A DNA stretch of 64,000 nt, taken from an uncultured Paracoccaceae bacterium (GTDB lineage: Bacteria; Pseudomonadota; Alphaproteobacteria; Rhodobacterales; Rhodobacteraceae). The notes under the pieces are model-generated. The model was not told the origin of the DNA. It made no database searches and saw only the letters and a list, made by a program, of their open reading frames with translations. This document shows, in pieces, positions 17,290 through 25,750 of the stretch. The stretch's first letter is position 1; each line of letters opens with the position of its first letter. The stretch covers positions 992,001-1,056,000 of the forward strand of contig CATOSB010000002.1 in the NCBI GenBank assembly GCA_951812305.1, given 5' to 3'. The position numbers and the translations under genes are program-made.

Positions 17290-18297
17290 ATGAAAAATAT
17301 TCTTGTCGCGGGTCTGGGCCTCATTGGCGCCCGTCACGCGAAATCGGTCATCGAACATGCGGGCGTGCAGCTTGCTGCCGTTGTCGATCCCGACCGGGAC
17401 TTGCGTGCGGCATTCAATGTGCCAGGGTTTGCGTCGCTGAAAGAAGTCGACGTTCCTGTGGATGGCGCAATCCTTGCAACGCCATCCCATATGCATTCCG
17501 ACCATGCAGAATTGTGTTTGTCACGCGGCTGGCCATGCCTGATCGAGAAGCCTATTGAGGTCTCGCTTGACGCCGCCGACCGCATCGTCGCCGCCTCCAC
17601 AAAGGCCAATTTACCAGTCCTAACCGGCCACCACCGCCGATACCACGCCTCGGTCCACGCACTGCGGGACATGCTGAAATCCGGCGAAATCGGCGTGCCG
17701 GTTCTCGCCAACGCGATCTGGGCTGTCAAAAAGCCAGACAGCTATTTCCAGGGCAACTGGCGCGCTGGCGGGGCAGGCTCGCCGGTGATGATAAACATGG
17801 TGCACGACATTGATCTGCTGCGCTTTGTACTTGGCGAAGTGGTTGAGGTTCAGGCGATGGGTGGCCAACCCATCCGACAAGCGGGCCGGGTGGAAAACGG
17901 TGTCATCGCACTACGTTTCGACAACGGGATGCTTGCCTCGATCGCATTTACCGATGCCTCGCCCAGCCCTTGGGGGTTTGAGGCGAGCACCAATGAAAAC
18001 CCAAACATCGCCGGAACCGGGCAGGACGCGCTTTGGATCATGGGCACAAAAGGCGGGGTTTCTTTCCCCTCCCTGAATGTCTGGACCAGCGCTGCCGACT
18101 GGGGAGAGGCACCGACGGCGCGACAGGTGCCGGTGGAAACAGTGGTGCCGCTTGATGCACAACTTTCACATTTCATCAAAGTGCTGGATGGCGCCACACC
18201 ACTGATAACCGCAGTGGATGCAAGGCGCACGCTGGCGGTCACGCTTGAAGTCGAGGCACTGGTTGCGCAGACCGAAGCCGCGGCCAAGGCGGGCTGA
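17290..18297 (+). CDS. Gfo/Idh/MocA-family oxidoreductase
   Basis: 335 residues. N-terminal Rossmann fold (VAGLGLIGARHAKSV), then the family signature EKPIEVS near residue 93, and the C-terminal sheet domain with MVHDIDLLRFVLGEV near residue 176. It oxidises or reduces a sugar, sugar acid or inositol-like compound with NAD(P). Its position between the UxaA dehydratase and the PhyH gene, all in one direction with short gaps, supports a role in the same pathway. Confidence 0.88.
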   Translation: MKNILVAGLGLIGARHAKSVIEHAGVQLAAVVDPDRDLRAAFNVPGFASLKEVDVPVDGAILATPSHMHSDHAELCLSRGWPCLIEKPIEVSLDAADRIVAASTKANLPVLTGHHRRYHASVHALRDMLKSGEIGVPVLANAIWAVKKPDSYFQGNWRAGGAGSPVMINMVHDIDLLRFVLGEVVEVQAMGGQPIRQAGRVENGVIALRFDNGMLASIAFTDASPSPWGFEASTNENPNIAGTGQDALWIMGTKGGVSFPSLNVWTSAADWGEAPTARQVPVETVVPLDAQLSHFIKVLDGATPLITAVDARRTLAVTLEVEALVAQTEAAAKAG

Positions 18298-18312
18298 AAC
18301 GGAGACACCACT

Positions 18313-19221
18313 ATGCCCGAAGTTTTGACGCAAGCGCAGATCGACGAATACCACGAAATCGGCGGAATCGTTGTGAAAGGTCGCATAAGTGGCGCGGATC
18401 TGGCGGAAATCCAGGCGGCCATAGAACAGTCCCGCGAAGAGGCGCGGGGGCTTACGTCCTCCACCGAACGACTTGACCTCGAAGACAGTCACACGCCCGA
18501 CGATCCGCGTATTCGACGTATTAAACTGCCCCACACACAATACGAGGTTTTTCAGCGTTTGATGACGTCGGACGCGATCCTTGCTCCCGCGCGCGACCTG
18601 CTTGGCCCCAACCTGCGGCTGCACACAACCAAGCTGAACATGAAAATGGCGGGATTTGGCGCAGCGGTAGAATGGCATCAGGACATGGCGTTTTATCCCC
18701 ACACCAATGACGACGTGCTCGCCATCGGCGTGATGATCGACGACATGGCCGAAGAAAACGGGCCGCTGATGATCTTTCCGGGTTCGCATCACGGTCCGAC
18801 GTTGGATCACCATGTGGACGGTGCGTTTGTGGGCGCGGTCGATCTGGCGGCAGAAGGGATCGACCTGAATGACGCGATCAAACTGACCGGCCCCGCTGGT
18901 TCGATTTCGATTCACCACGGGCGGGTGCTGCATGGCTCTGCGTTGAATGTATCAGACCGCGACCGACGGATACTGTTTTACGAAATGATGGCCGCAGATG
19001 CCTTTCCTGTGATGGGGTCCATGACCGGATTTGCGTCGCTGGAAGAATATGACGAGCGGATGTTATGCGGTGAGCCAACAATCGAACCGCGACTGTCCGA
19101 CTGGCCCGTTCGTATTCCGCTGCCGCAGCCAAGCGAACGCGGGTCGATCTATGAAATCCAGAAGGGACTGAAACATCGTGGGTTTTCGATTTATGATGAG
19201 GGTGAAGTAGACGAGCGGTGA
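18313..19221 (+). CDS. Phytanoyl-CoA dioxygenase (PhyH) family protein
   Basis: 302 residues. The Fe(II) facial triad is visible: HQD in EWHQDMAFYPHTNDD near residue 118, and the distal histidine in HHGRVLHGSALN near residue 206. Members are 2-oxoglutarate-dependent hydroxylases; many bacterial ones act on small metabolites rather than on phytanoyl-CoA. It begins 15 bp after the Gfo/Idh/MocA gene. It may open or hydroxylate the pathway substrate. No substrate can be named. Confidence 0.86.
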   Translation: MPEVLTQAQIDEYHEIGGIVVKGRISGADLAEIQAAIEQSREEARGLTSSTERLDLEDSHTPDDPRIRRIKLPHTQYEVFQRLMTSDAILAPARDLLGPNLRLHTTKLNMKMAGFGAAVEWHQDMAFYPHTNDDVLAIGVMIDDMAEENGPLMIFPGSHHGPTLDHHVDGAFVGAVDLAAEGIDLNDAIKLTGPAGSISIHHGRVLHGSALNVSDRDRRILFYEMMAADAFPVMGSMTGFASLEEYDERMLCGEPTIEPRLSDWPVRIPLPQPSERGSIYEIQKGLKHRGFSIYDEGEVDER

Positions 19222-19344
19222 CCGGAATCTTCAAAAGATCCGGATCGAATTCTCTTGAAGAACTCCGGCGCTTGTTGCCCATAAGCGCGAACCAACTTAT
19301 GGAAGCGGGACAATTCGAACGAAACTGGCCCAAGAGGGAAATTT

Positions 19345-20232
19345 ATGAGCAAACCAACAATCGGATTTATTGGACTTGGGCTAATGGGCGCCGCGATGGT
19401 CGGGCGTCTGCAGGACAAAGGTTACGACCTGGTGGTACTTGGCAACCGCAACCGGACCGGTGTTGAGGCGGCAATAGCGCGCGGTGCGACCGAGGCAAAA
19501 TCAGCCAAAGAAGTCGCCGAAAACTCAGATGTCACCATGCTTTGCGTCGGTACATCTGACCAGGTAGAGGGGCGGATGCGTGGCGATGATGGTGTAATCG
19601 CGGGGCTTTCCGGCGGAAAGGTTGTCATCGATTTCGGCACCAGCCTTCCGGCTTCCACGGTGGCTTTGGGCGCAGAGGTCGCCGCCGCCGGCGCGCAGAT
19701 GCTGGACGCACCATTGGGTCGTACGCCGATGCACGCCAAGGACGGGCTTTTGAACATCATGGGGTCTGGTGACAAGGCGGCTTATGATCAGGTCAAGTCT
19801 GTTCTGGACGATCTGGGCGAGAACGTATTTCACCTTGGTGCGTTGGGCACAGGGCACAAGATCAAGCTGATGAACAACTTTTTCTCGCAATGCGTGGCCA
19901 ATGCGATGGCAGAGGCATTCGCGATGGCTGACAAGACCGGTGTCGACAAGCAGGCGATGTTTGATGTGATCAACGCGGGGCCGAACAGCAGCCCGATGAT
20001 GGAATTCATCCGCGCTTATGCCTGTGAGGGCAACCCGAACATGTTGGCGTTCTCGATCCGTAACGCCTTGAAAGATGTGGGATATTATCGGCAGATGGCG
20101 AATGATGCAGGCGCGCCAAGTGTCATGGGCAACGATATTTTCGATGCGCTGACCGCGGCAACCGAGGACGGACAGGGCGAGGATATGGTGCCGCAAATGT
20201 TCGACTTTTATGCCAAGAAATTCGGCACCTAG
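19345..20232 (+). CDS. 3-hydroxyisobutyrate dehydrogenase family protein
   Basis: 295 residues. NAD-binding GFIGLGLMGAAM at residues 7-18; the catalytic lysine is K174 in GHKIKLMNN (GxxxKxxxN). The family reduces or oxidises beta-hydroxyacids: tartronate semialdehyde, 3-hydroxyisobutyrate, sulfolactaldehyde. In a sugar-acid or sulfonate context tartronate semialdehyde reductase or sulfolactaldehyde reductase are the best guesses. The 123-bp gap upstream has small AT-rich hairpins, so it may have its own promoter. It converges on the cupin gene with a 4-base stop overlap. Confidence 0.87.
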   Translation: MSKPTIGFIGLGLMGAAMVGRLQDKGYDLVVLGNRNRTGVEAAIARGATEAKSAKEVAENSDVTMLCVGTSDQVEGRMRGDDGVIAGLSGGKVVIDFGTSLPASTVALGAEVAAAGAQMLDAPLGRTPMHAKDGLLNIMGSGDKAAYDQVKSVLDDLGENVFHLGALGTGHKIKLMNNFFSQCVANAMAEAFAMADKTGVDKQAMFDVINAGPNSSPMMEFIRAYACEGNPNMLAFSIRNALKDVGYYRQMANDAGAPSVMGNDIFDALTAATEDGQGEDMVPQMFDFYAKKFGT

Positions 20233-21305
20233 CCGGGCAGCGTTACTTCCAACAATTCGATATCGTTGGAGACATTCGTGTACCGCGTGGCCATGCCGGG
20301 TGGGATGACAAAGGCGTCACCGGGTTCCAGATCGTGGGGCTCGCGGCCTTCGCCTTCCAGCGTCATTTTGCCATCCATAACGAAGGTGAAATGGATGTCT
20401 GCATCATGTCGGTGGTGCGTCGGTATTACGTCAGTATTTTCTTCGGCGTGTCGCAAGACCTGAACTCCCGCGACGCCGCCGGTGTTGGCAGCAATGGTCG
20501 TGTCGCGGCATTGAAACCCGTCACGGGGGTGTGGCTGCCAAACGGCATCTTCGGTTTTGTGATGCACAAACCGCTGACCTTGGAACAGGCGGTCAGGGTT
20601 CACCGTTTCGTTGGGTAAAACCATCTCGTGATCAATCGTTGTGACATGCTCGGCCGGCACACCGATTTCGATCACTTCGATATTGTCGCTGGCATAGAGT
20701 ACCCGGTGACGGATTTCCGGCGGCTGGATCACGCAGCATCCGGCGTGAAGGCGAAACGGTTCGCCTTGGTCTTCGTAAACCAGATCGACCCAACCGCGAT
20801 AACAGAAGATCAGCTGAAATCCGACAGTGTGGTAATGCACCATATCAGGCACCGGTCCGCCATCGGGGATACGGATGTGGCTGGCGATGATTGAGCCGCC
20901 AAGCCGGTCGGGGATCAGATCGCGATACTGCATTCCGGCGCGCCCGATGATCCACGGTGCCTGATCGGCGAGGCGACGAACGACGAATGAATGCACGGTT
21001 TCAGGCAGGACAAGCGGCGGGTTCAGTTCGTCGATTTCGATCCGGGTGCCGTTTGGGGCCATAAGCTCCCGTTTGCCGTCCGCAAACGCAAACGGGTCTT
21101 CACAGCGAATCCGGATGGTTCCGGGCGGTTCGGATGTGCCTTTTTCGATGCGTATTCGCAGCCCGTGACCTGAAAAGACGGCTACGGAGGGGTCATCCGC
21201 AGGATAGATCGAGTCCATCCGCATCCCCAGCACTTTTGTAAAAAAGGGAATATCGTCGCGCAGCTCGTCAGTTGGCAAGCGAATCTCGGCGAAGGTTTCG
21301 GGCAT
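20229..21305 (-). CDS. VOC-cupin fusion protein
   Basis: 358 residues from ATG 21305; the longer open frame to 21539 runs through a repeat and is rejected. The first ~110 residues (EIRLPTDELRDDIPFFTKVLGMRMDSIYP) look like a glyoxalase/VOC half. Two cupin barrels follow: MVHYHTVGFQLIFCYRGWVDLVYEDQG near residue 180 and PTHHRHDADIHFTFVMDG near residue 300, each with metal-binding histidines (quoted here as short pieces). Such multi-domain cupins are often isomerases or dioxygenases. It may process the substrate of the neighbouring arm; function unknown. Confidence 0.75.
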   Translation of the reverse strand: MPETFAEIRLPTDELRDDIPFFTKVLGMRMDSIYPADDPSVAVFSGHGLRIRIEKGTSEPPGTIRIRCEDPFAFADGKRELMAPNGTRIEIDELNPPLVLPETVHSFVVRRLADQAPWIIGRAGMQYRDLIPDRLGGSIIASHIRIPDGGPVPDMVHYHTVGFQLIFCYRGWVDLVYEDQGEPFRLHAGCCVIQPPEIRHRVLYASDNIEVIEIGVPAEHVTTIDHEMVLPNETVNPDRLFQGQRFVHHKTEDAVWQPHPRDGFQCRDTTIAANTGGVAGVQVLRHAEENTDVIPTHHRHDADIHFTFVMDGKMTLEGEGREPHDLEPGDAFVIPPGMATRYTNVSNDIELLEVTLPG

Positions 21306-21415
21306 GGCGGTCGCTCCGGTTGCGGTCGGGAGCCTAAGCAGAGTGGCGCCAAAGGGCAATTGGGTGTGGTGATGGCAGATTCGGGTGTCTCTTTTTGGCC
21401 TGAAGCGGACGTTCA

Positions 21416-21600
21416 GACATACCACCCCAGCCGGGTTAACAGCGCGCAACGCCCCGGCCATCGCCTGCCCGTCCCCACGGGCTGGCGAATTGGTGAGGCT
21501 GGGTGCAAGCCTTCGATTTCGTGCGGGCTTTGCTGGCATAAAGCGCTGCCTTTGAGATATTGCATCGCCATCCCCGGGCAGGCGGTGGCCGCCGGAAAGG
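21416..21600. repeat. Dispersed intergenic repeat, copy A
   Basis: The segment starting GACATACCACCCCAGCCGGG is repeated at 36617-36846. Shared blocks include GGGTTAACAGCGCG, GCCTGCCCGTCCCCACGGGC, CTGGCATAAAGCGC and GGGCAGGCGGTGGC, in the same order. It lies in the 425-bp gap between the cupin gene and the small minus-strand gene; the rest of that gap (21306-21415 and 21601-21730) shows no gene. The frame through it yields spurious peptides, so it is not coding. Confidence 0.75.
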
Positions 21601-21730
21601 TTGCGTGCTGGGGGTTAATGGAAAGTCCGCTTCAGGACCAAATTGGATCAAACCAAATTCAATTATCATCAAGTCAAGGTTCGCGCTTTGTGGGCGCAAC
21701 AAGGCCAAATTCGCCCGATCCACAACCACC

Positions 21731-22153
21731 TTAGCCATGGCGCGGGATGTCCTGAATGTCGGGTTCCACGAAACCGGTTCGCGCGGCGTCGGAAAGAAGC
21801 AGCGACTTGGTGTAATGCGACAGCATGATTTCGGTGTCCAAAAGCCGGGGATCGCTGTCGATGAACGCGTCAAATGAAGTGGGGTCGTCGGTGATTTCCA
21901 TGAAATGCCGTACTGCCAGTATCCAGGCCGCAGTCATGGTCTCGTGGTATTTCCCATCCGGCACGCCGTTGGTGCGCAGGAAATCCTGAAGCGCGCAACG
22001 CATCCGTGCAATCGCGTTGTCTGCGGTTCCCTCGAAAAGATAGACATAGGCAAGGCGCAAATGATCGCGATGCCGGAAATCAGCTGGCGAGACGCGCCCA
22101 CACTCAAAATCGTTGCGAAACTGTACGTCAGAGGCCGAAGCAAGAGCAGTCAT
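21731..22153 (-). CDS. Conserved hypothetical protein, about 140 residues
   Basis: 140 residues from ATG 22153, chosen because AAGGATT lies just upstream; the frame is open to 22231. The protein is soluble, without signal peptide or helices in membrane. A HRDHLRLAYVYL segment near residue 30, and YHETMTAAWILAV further on, recall a small family of bacterial proteins of unknown function; no catalytic motif is clear. It is alone, with a repeat-bearing gap on one side and the IS66 cluster on the other. Confidence 0.7.
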   Translation of the reverse strand: MTALASASDVQFRNDFECGRVSPADFRHRDHLRLAYVYLFEGTADNAIARMRCALQDFLRTNGVPDGKYHETMTAAWILAVRHFMEITDDPTSFDAFIDSDPRLLDTEIMLSHYTKSLLLSDAARTGFVEPDIQDIPRHG

Positions 22154-22332
22154 ATCGCAATCCTTTTTTGCCGGAGGTGGGGCCGTAAAATGCCAAATTT
22201 TGTAACTGTCATACGGCGTGGACTTGGGCAAGCGACCCGTTGCCTCGGGGAATCAAAAAAGCGACGCCAGGCGCGATATGCTCGTAAAGTAATTAAATTC
22301 AATATGTTACCGCTAAACCTTTGCAAAAATTA

Positions 22333-22353
22333 TTCGACCGTCGAAAATTTTCG
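22333..22353. promoter_or_regulatory. Overlapping palindromes, possible operator of the TRAP operon
   Basis: TTCGACCGTCGAA (22333-22345) is a perfect 13-bp palindrome, overlapping the perfect 12-bp palindrome CGAAAATTTTCG (22342-22353). Without the IS66 elements (22394-25602) they would lie about 190 bp upstream of the dctP start, suitable for an operator of that operon or of the divergent gene. No bound regulator can be named. Confidence 0.4.
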
Positions 22354-22440
22354 CGAATCCGGGTCAAGTGCGACAATATTGGTAAGATTATTTGTAACTC
22401 CCAAGCACCCTGTCCGATAGGGTTGCGGGGTTTTGTTCCG

Positions 22441-23856
22441 TCAGAGCCGTGCGATGATCTGAGGTGGTGACAGGGTCAGGATTTCCAGGATGTTGAACCG
22501 GTGTTTTCTGGCCGTCGAGATGACGGACCTGATGTCGGCGAAGACCCGCGCGCCCTCGAGGGTGCGGAAGGTGCCCGAGATTTTCATGCGCAGCTTCATC
22601 ATGCGCAGGTCCTGTTCGGCCTGATTGTTTGTGAATGGGACCGCGAAGTCGGCGATGAATCGCAAAACGTCATCGCGGTAGTCACGCAGGCGGAGGAGCA
22701 GGTTGTGGCCTGGCCGCCTGGCTTTTCGGCCGCGGGTGCCGGGGCTTTTGGCCAGCGGGGGCTGGCGTTCGTGGAAGGCGAGCCCCTTGGCGAGGATCGC
22801 CATGTATCTGGTGACTATACCCTGGCGAACCAGTTCCGGGAGTTCGGTCTCGCCTTGATCCTGAGCCGCGCATCTGAGCTGATTGGCGCTATGAAGCACT
22901 GCGCTCATCTCCGTCGCCCAAGGCTCTTTTTCGATCTCTTCGATGGCCTTGAGTTCGCGCAAGTGATGCGCCCCGCAGAGGGCGTGGGCGTCCACTCCGC
23001 TCATATGGGCGTAGTAGGGTTTCCAGTGATCATGAATGATCGTCCCGCCGGTCAGGAAGGTTGGAACAGCACCGCGTTTGGCGCTGATGCGGTAATGGGT
23101 GAAGGCGGTATCGCAGATCGTGTGCAGCCAGTGCAGCTTGCCGGCAACACGAAGTCCGGTCTCGTCCAGATGCCGAACGCCGCCTTCGGCAAGCCGGGCG
23201 AGAATGTGTTCAACCACGACACCCATCTTATTTGCCGCGCCGCGCGTCCAGTTGGTCACGCTGGCCGCGCACAAGCTGGTGGCCCCAAACAGGTCGCGCA
23301 TAAGCTGGCAGACCCGATCCTCGGGTATCAGCTGCTGAACATTGCAATAGACCGCCACTGCCCGCATGCGCGTGCCATATTGCACATGCGCGGCCACGCC
23401 ATCGGGAAAGCCAGCCGTCGTCGTGGCTCGACAATGGTCGCAACAATAAACCGCCGCCTGATGCTCGGTGACCTCCAGGCGTGGCGCAGGCAAGTCGAAC
23501 ACCTGACGCTTCTCGATCCCTTTCACCATCTCCGCCGTCAGGGCGCTCTGACAGGCGCTGCAATGCGTCGCCTCATGCCGTTCGACAAAGTCGGGTGTTG
23601 ACGTCTGGCGCAGGGTGTCGCCCCGGTGGCCAACTTGGCCGCCACTTTTCTTTCCGGATTTGCCACGCAGGCTGCGCGGGGCTGGCTTCTTCAGGCCATC
23701 ACTTGAAGGGGGCTTGCTGCTATTGCTGCTGTTCTTGGCCAACTGTCGGCGCAGGTCCGTGATCTCTTCCGCCATGCTCGCCAACGCAGCTTCAAGCTCA
23801 GCGATCCGACGCAGAGCCGTGGCGAGAAGTTGTTCAAGGGCGGCAACCTGATCCAT
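22441..23856 (-). CDS. IS66-family transposase (TnpC), copy 1
   Basis: 471 residues. N-terminal coiled-coil/leucine-zipper region, then an S/K-rich linker (NSSNSSKPPSSDG), a zinc-finger-like CSACQ...CCDHC pair, and the DDE domain: HLDETGLRVAG, IIHDHWKPYY and TNNQAEQDLRMMKLRMK provide D, D and E. The product is identical to those of copies 2 and 3, so all three transposed recently. Confidence 0.95.
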   Translation of the reverse strand: MDQVAALEQLLATALRRIAELEAALASMAEEITDLRRQLAKNSSNSSKPPSSDGLKKPAPRSLRGKSGKKSGGQVGHRGDTLRQTSTPDFVERHEATHCSACQSALTAEMVKGIEKRQVFDLPAPRLEVTEHQAAVYCCDHCRATTTAGFPDGVAAHVQYGTRMRAVAVYCNVQQLIPEDRVCQLMRDLFGATSLCAASVTNWTRGAANKMGVVVEHILARLAEGGVRHLDETGLRVAGKLHWLHTICDTAFTHYRISAKRGAVPTFLTGGTIIHDHWKPYYAHMSGVDAHALCGAHHLRELKAIEEIEKEPWATEMSAVLHSANQLRCAAQDQGETELPELVRQGIVTRYMAILAKGLAFHERQPPLAKSPGTRGRKARRPGHNLLLRLRDYRDDVLRFIADFAVPFTNNQAEQDLRMMKLRMKISGTFRTLEGARVFADIRSVISTARKHRFNILEILTLSPPQIIARL

Positions 23857-23910
23857 CCCACCACTGATTCAGAGAAATCAACCCGGCGCCACAGAATTCA
23901 GACAAGAAAG

Positions 23911-25511
23911 GTAACTCCCAAGCACCCTGTCCGATAGGGTTGCGGGGTTTTGTTCCGTCAGAGCCGTGCGATGATCTGAGGTGGTGACAGGGTCAGGATT
24001 TCCAGGATGTTGAACCGGTGTTTTCTGGCCGTCGAGATGACGGACCTGATGTCGGCGAAGACCCGCGCGCCCTCGAGGGTGCGGAAGGTGCCCGAGATTT
24101 TCATGCGCAGCTTCATCATGCGCAGGTCCTGTTCGGCCTGATTGTTTGTGAATGGGACCGCGAAGTCGGCGATGAATCGCAAAACGTCATCGCGGTAGTC
24201 ACGCAGGCGGAGGAGCAGGTTGTGGCCTGGCCGCCTGGCTTTTCGGCCGCGGGTGCCGGGGCTTTTGGCCAGCGGGGGCTGGCGTTCGTGGAAGGCGAGC
24301 CCCTTGGCGAGGATCGCCATGTATCTGGTGACTATACCCTGGCGAACCAGTTCCGGGAGTTCGGTCTCGCCTTGATCCTGAGCCGCGCATCTGAGCTGAT
24401 TGGCGCTATGAAGCACTGCGCTCATCTCCGTCGCCCAAGGCTCTTTTTCGATCTCTTCGATGGCCTTGAGTTCGCGCAAGTGATGCGCCCCGCAGAGGGC
24501 GTGGGCGTCCACTCCGCTCATATGGGCGTAGTAGGGTTTCCAGTGATCATGAATGATCGTCCCGCCGGTCAGGAAGGTTGGAACAGCACCGCGTTTGGCG
24601 CTGATGCGGTAATGGGTGAAGGCGGTATCGCAGATCGTGTGCAGCCAGTGCAGCTTGCCGGCAACACGAAGTCCGGTCTCGTCCAGATGCCGAACGCCGC
24701 CTTCGGCAAGCCGGGCGAGAATGTGTTCAACCACGACACCCATCTTATTTGCCGCGCCGCGCGTCCAGTTGGTCACGCTGGCCGCGCACAAGCTGGTGGC
24801 CCCAAACAGGTCGCGCATAAGCTGGCAGACCCGATCCTCGGGTATCAGCTGCTGAACATTGCAATAGACCGCCACTGCCCGCATGCGCGTGCCATATTGC
24901 ACATGCGCGGCCACGCCATCGGGAAAGCCAGCCGTCGTCGTGGCTCGACAATGGTCGCAACAATAAACCGCCGCCTGATGCTCGGTGACCTCCAGGCGTG
25001 GCGCAGGCAAGTCGAACACCTGACGCTTCTCGATCCCTTTCACCATCTCCGCCGTCAGGGCGCTCTGACAGGCGCTGCAATGCGTCGCCTCATGCCGTTC
25101 GACAAAGTCGGGTGTTGACGTCTGGCGCAGGGTGTCGCCCCGGTGGCCAACTTGGCCGCCACTTTTCTTTCCGGATTTGCCACGCAGGCTGCGCGGGGCT
25201 GGCTTCTTCAGGCCATCACTTGAAGGGGGCTTGCTGCTATTGCTGCTGTTCTTGGCCAACTGTCGGCGCAGGTCCGTGATCTCTTCCGCCATGCTCGCCA
25301 ACGCAGCTTCAAGCTCAGCGATCCGACGCAGAGCCGTGGCGAGAAGTTGTTCAAGGGCGGCAACCTGATCCATCCCACCACTGATTCAGAGAAATCAACC
25401 CGGCGCCACAGAATTCAGACAAGAAAGAAAAAAAACACGCGCAAAATGGCAAATTCGACTCACCATAAAACTGACAATAACACTCAAACGTGGGGGGTGC
25501 TTGGGAGTTAC
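23911..25511 (-). mobile_element. IS66-family element, copy 2, inserted inside copy 1 (1601 bp)
   Basis: Full length, with both inverted ends intact. It is flanked by the 8-bp duplication CAAGAAAG (23903-23910 and 25512-25519), which is sequence of copy 1's own tail. The end segment of copy 1 (25520-25602) follows. This is a nested insertion of the element in a copy of itself, in the same orientation. Confidence 0.95.
23958..25373 (-). CDS. IS66-family transposase (TnpC), copy 2
   Basis: 471 residues, same protein as 22441-23856 and 34857-36272, with all DDE residues. It is the intact gene of the nested element. Confidence 0.95.
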   Translation of the reverse strand: MDQVAALEQLLATALRRIAELEAALASMAEEITDLRRQLAKNSSNSSKPPSSDGLKKPAPRSLRGKSGKKSGGQVGHRGDTLRQTSTPDFVERHEATHCSACQSALTAEMVKGIEKRQVFDLPAPRLEVTEHQAAVYCCDHCRATTTAGFPDGVAAHVQYGTRMRAVAVYCNVQQLIPEDRVCQLMRDLFGATSLCAASVTNWTRGAANKMGVVVEHILARLAEGGVRHLDETGLRVAGKLHWLHTICDTAFTHYRISAKRGAVPTFLTGGTIIHDHWKPYYAHMSGVDAHALCGAHHLRELKAIEEIEKEPWATEMSAVLHSANQLRCAAQDQGETELPELVRQGIVTRYMAILAKGLAFHERQPPLAKSPGTRGRKARRPGHNLLLRLRDYRDDVLRFIADFAVPFTNNQAEQDLRMMKLRMKISGTFRTLEGARVFADIRSVISTARKHRFNILEILTLSPPQIIARL

Positions 25512-25750
25512 CAAGAAAGAAAAAAACACGCGCAAAATGGCAAATTCGACTCACCATAAAACTGACAATAACACTCAAACGTGGGGGGTGCTTGGGAGTT
25601 ACGATTATTTGTCCAATTTGGCGAAGGAAACTGTTGCAAAGCCTTGGAAGCGGGTTAGTGTTCTTCGTCACGGGGATGCAGAAAACGGGACTTGCCTGCC
25701 TGCTCCTGTGAAACGAAGCAAAACGACAGATCTGGGAGGATTCACCAAAC

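Larger units (their letters stand above)
22394..25602 (-). mobile_element. IS66-family element, copy 1, interrupted by copy 2
   Basis: Ends GTAACTCCCAAGCACCC at 22394 and its inverse GGTGCTTGGGAGTTAC ending at 25602. Flanked by the 8-bp duplication GATTATTT (22386-22393 and 25603-25610), the size expected for IS66. Copy 2 sits in its non-coding tail after 23910. Without copy 2 and one 8-bp repeat the element is 1600 bp, one base shorter than copies 2 and 3, because of one fewer A in an A-run. It has a single transposase gene (no tnpA/tnpB), like the ISBst12 group. It lies in the non-coding region before dctP. Confidence 0.95.

Noticed and set aside
21306-21539. N-terminal extension of the VOC-cupin gene to 21539
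   Set aside because: The extension runs through the dispersed repeat and does not resemble protein; ATG 21305 begins the recognisable domain.
22501-23601. 366-residue frame antisense to the IS66 transposase (also at 24018-25118 and 35112-36212)
   Set aside because: Exactly opposite to a well-supported transposase in GC-rich DNA; no family similarity or ribosome site.
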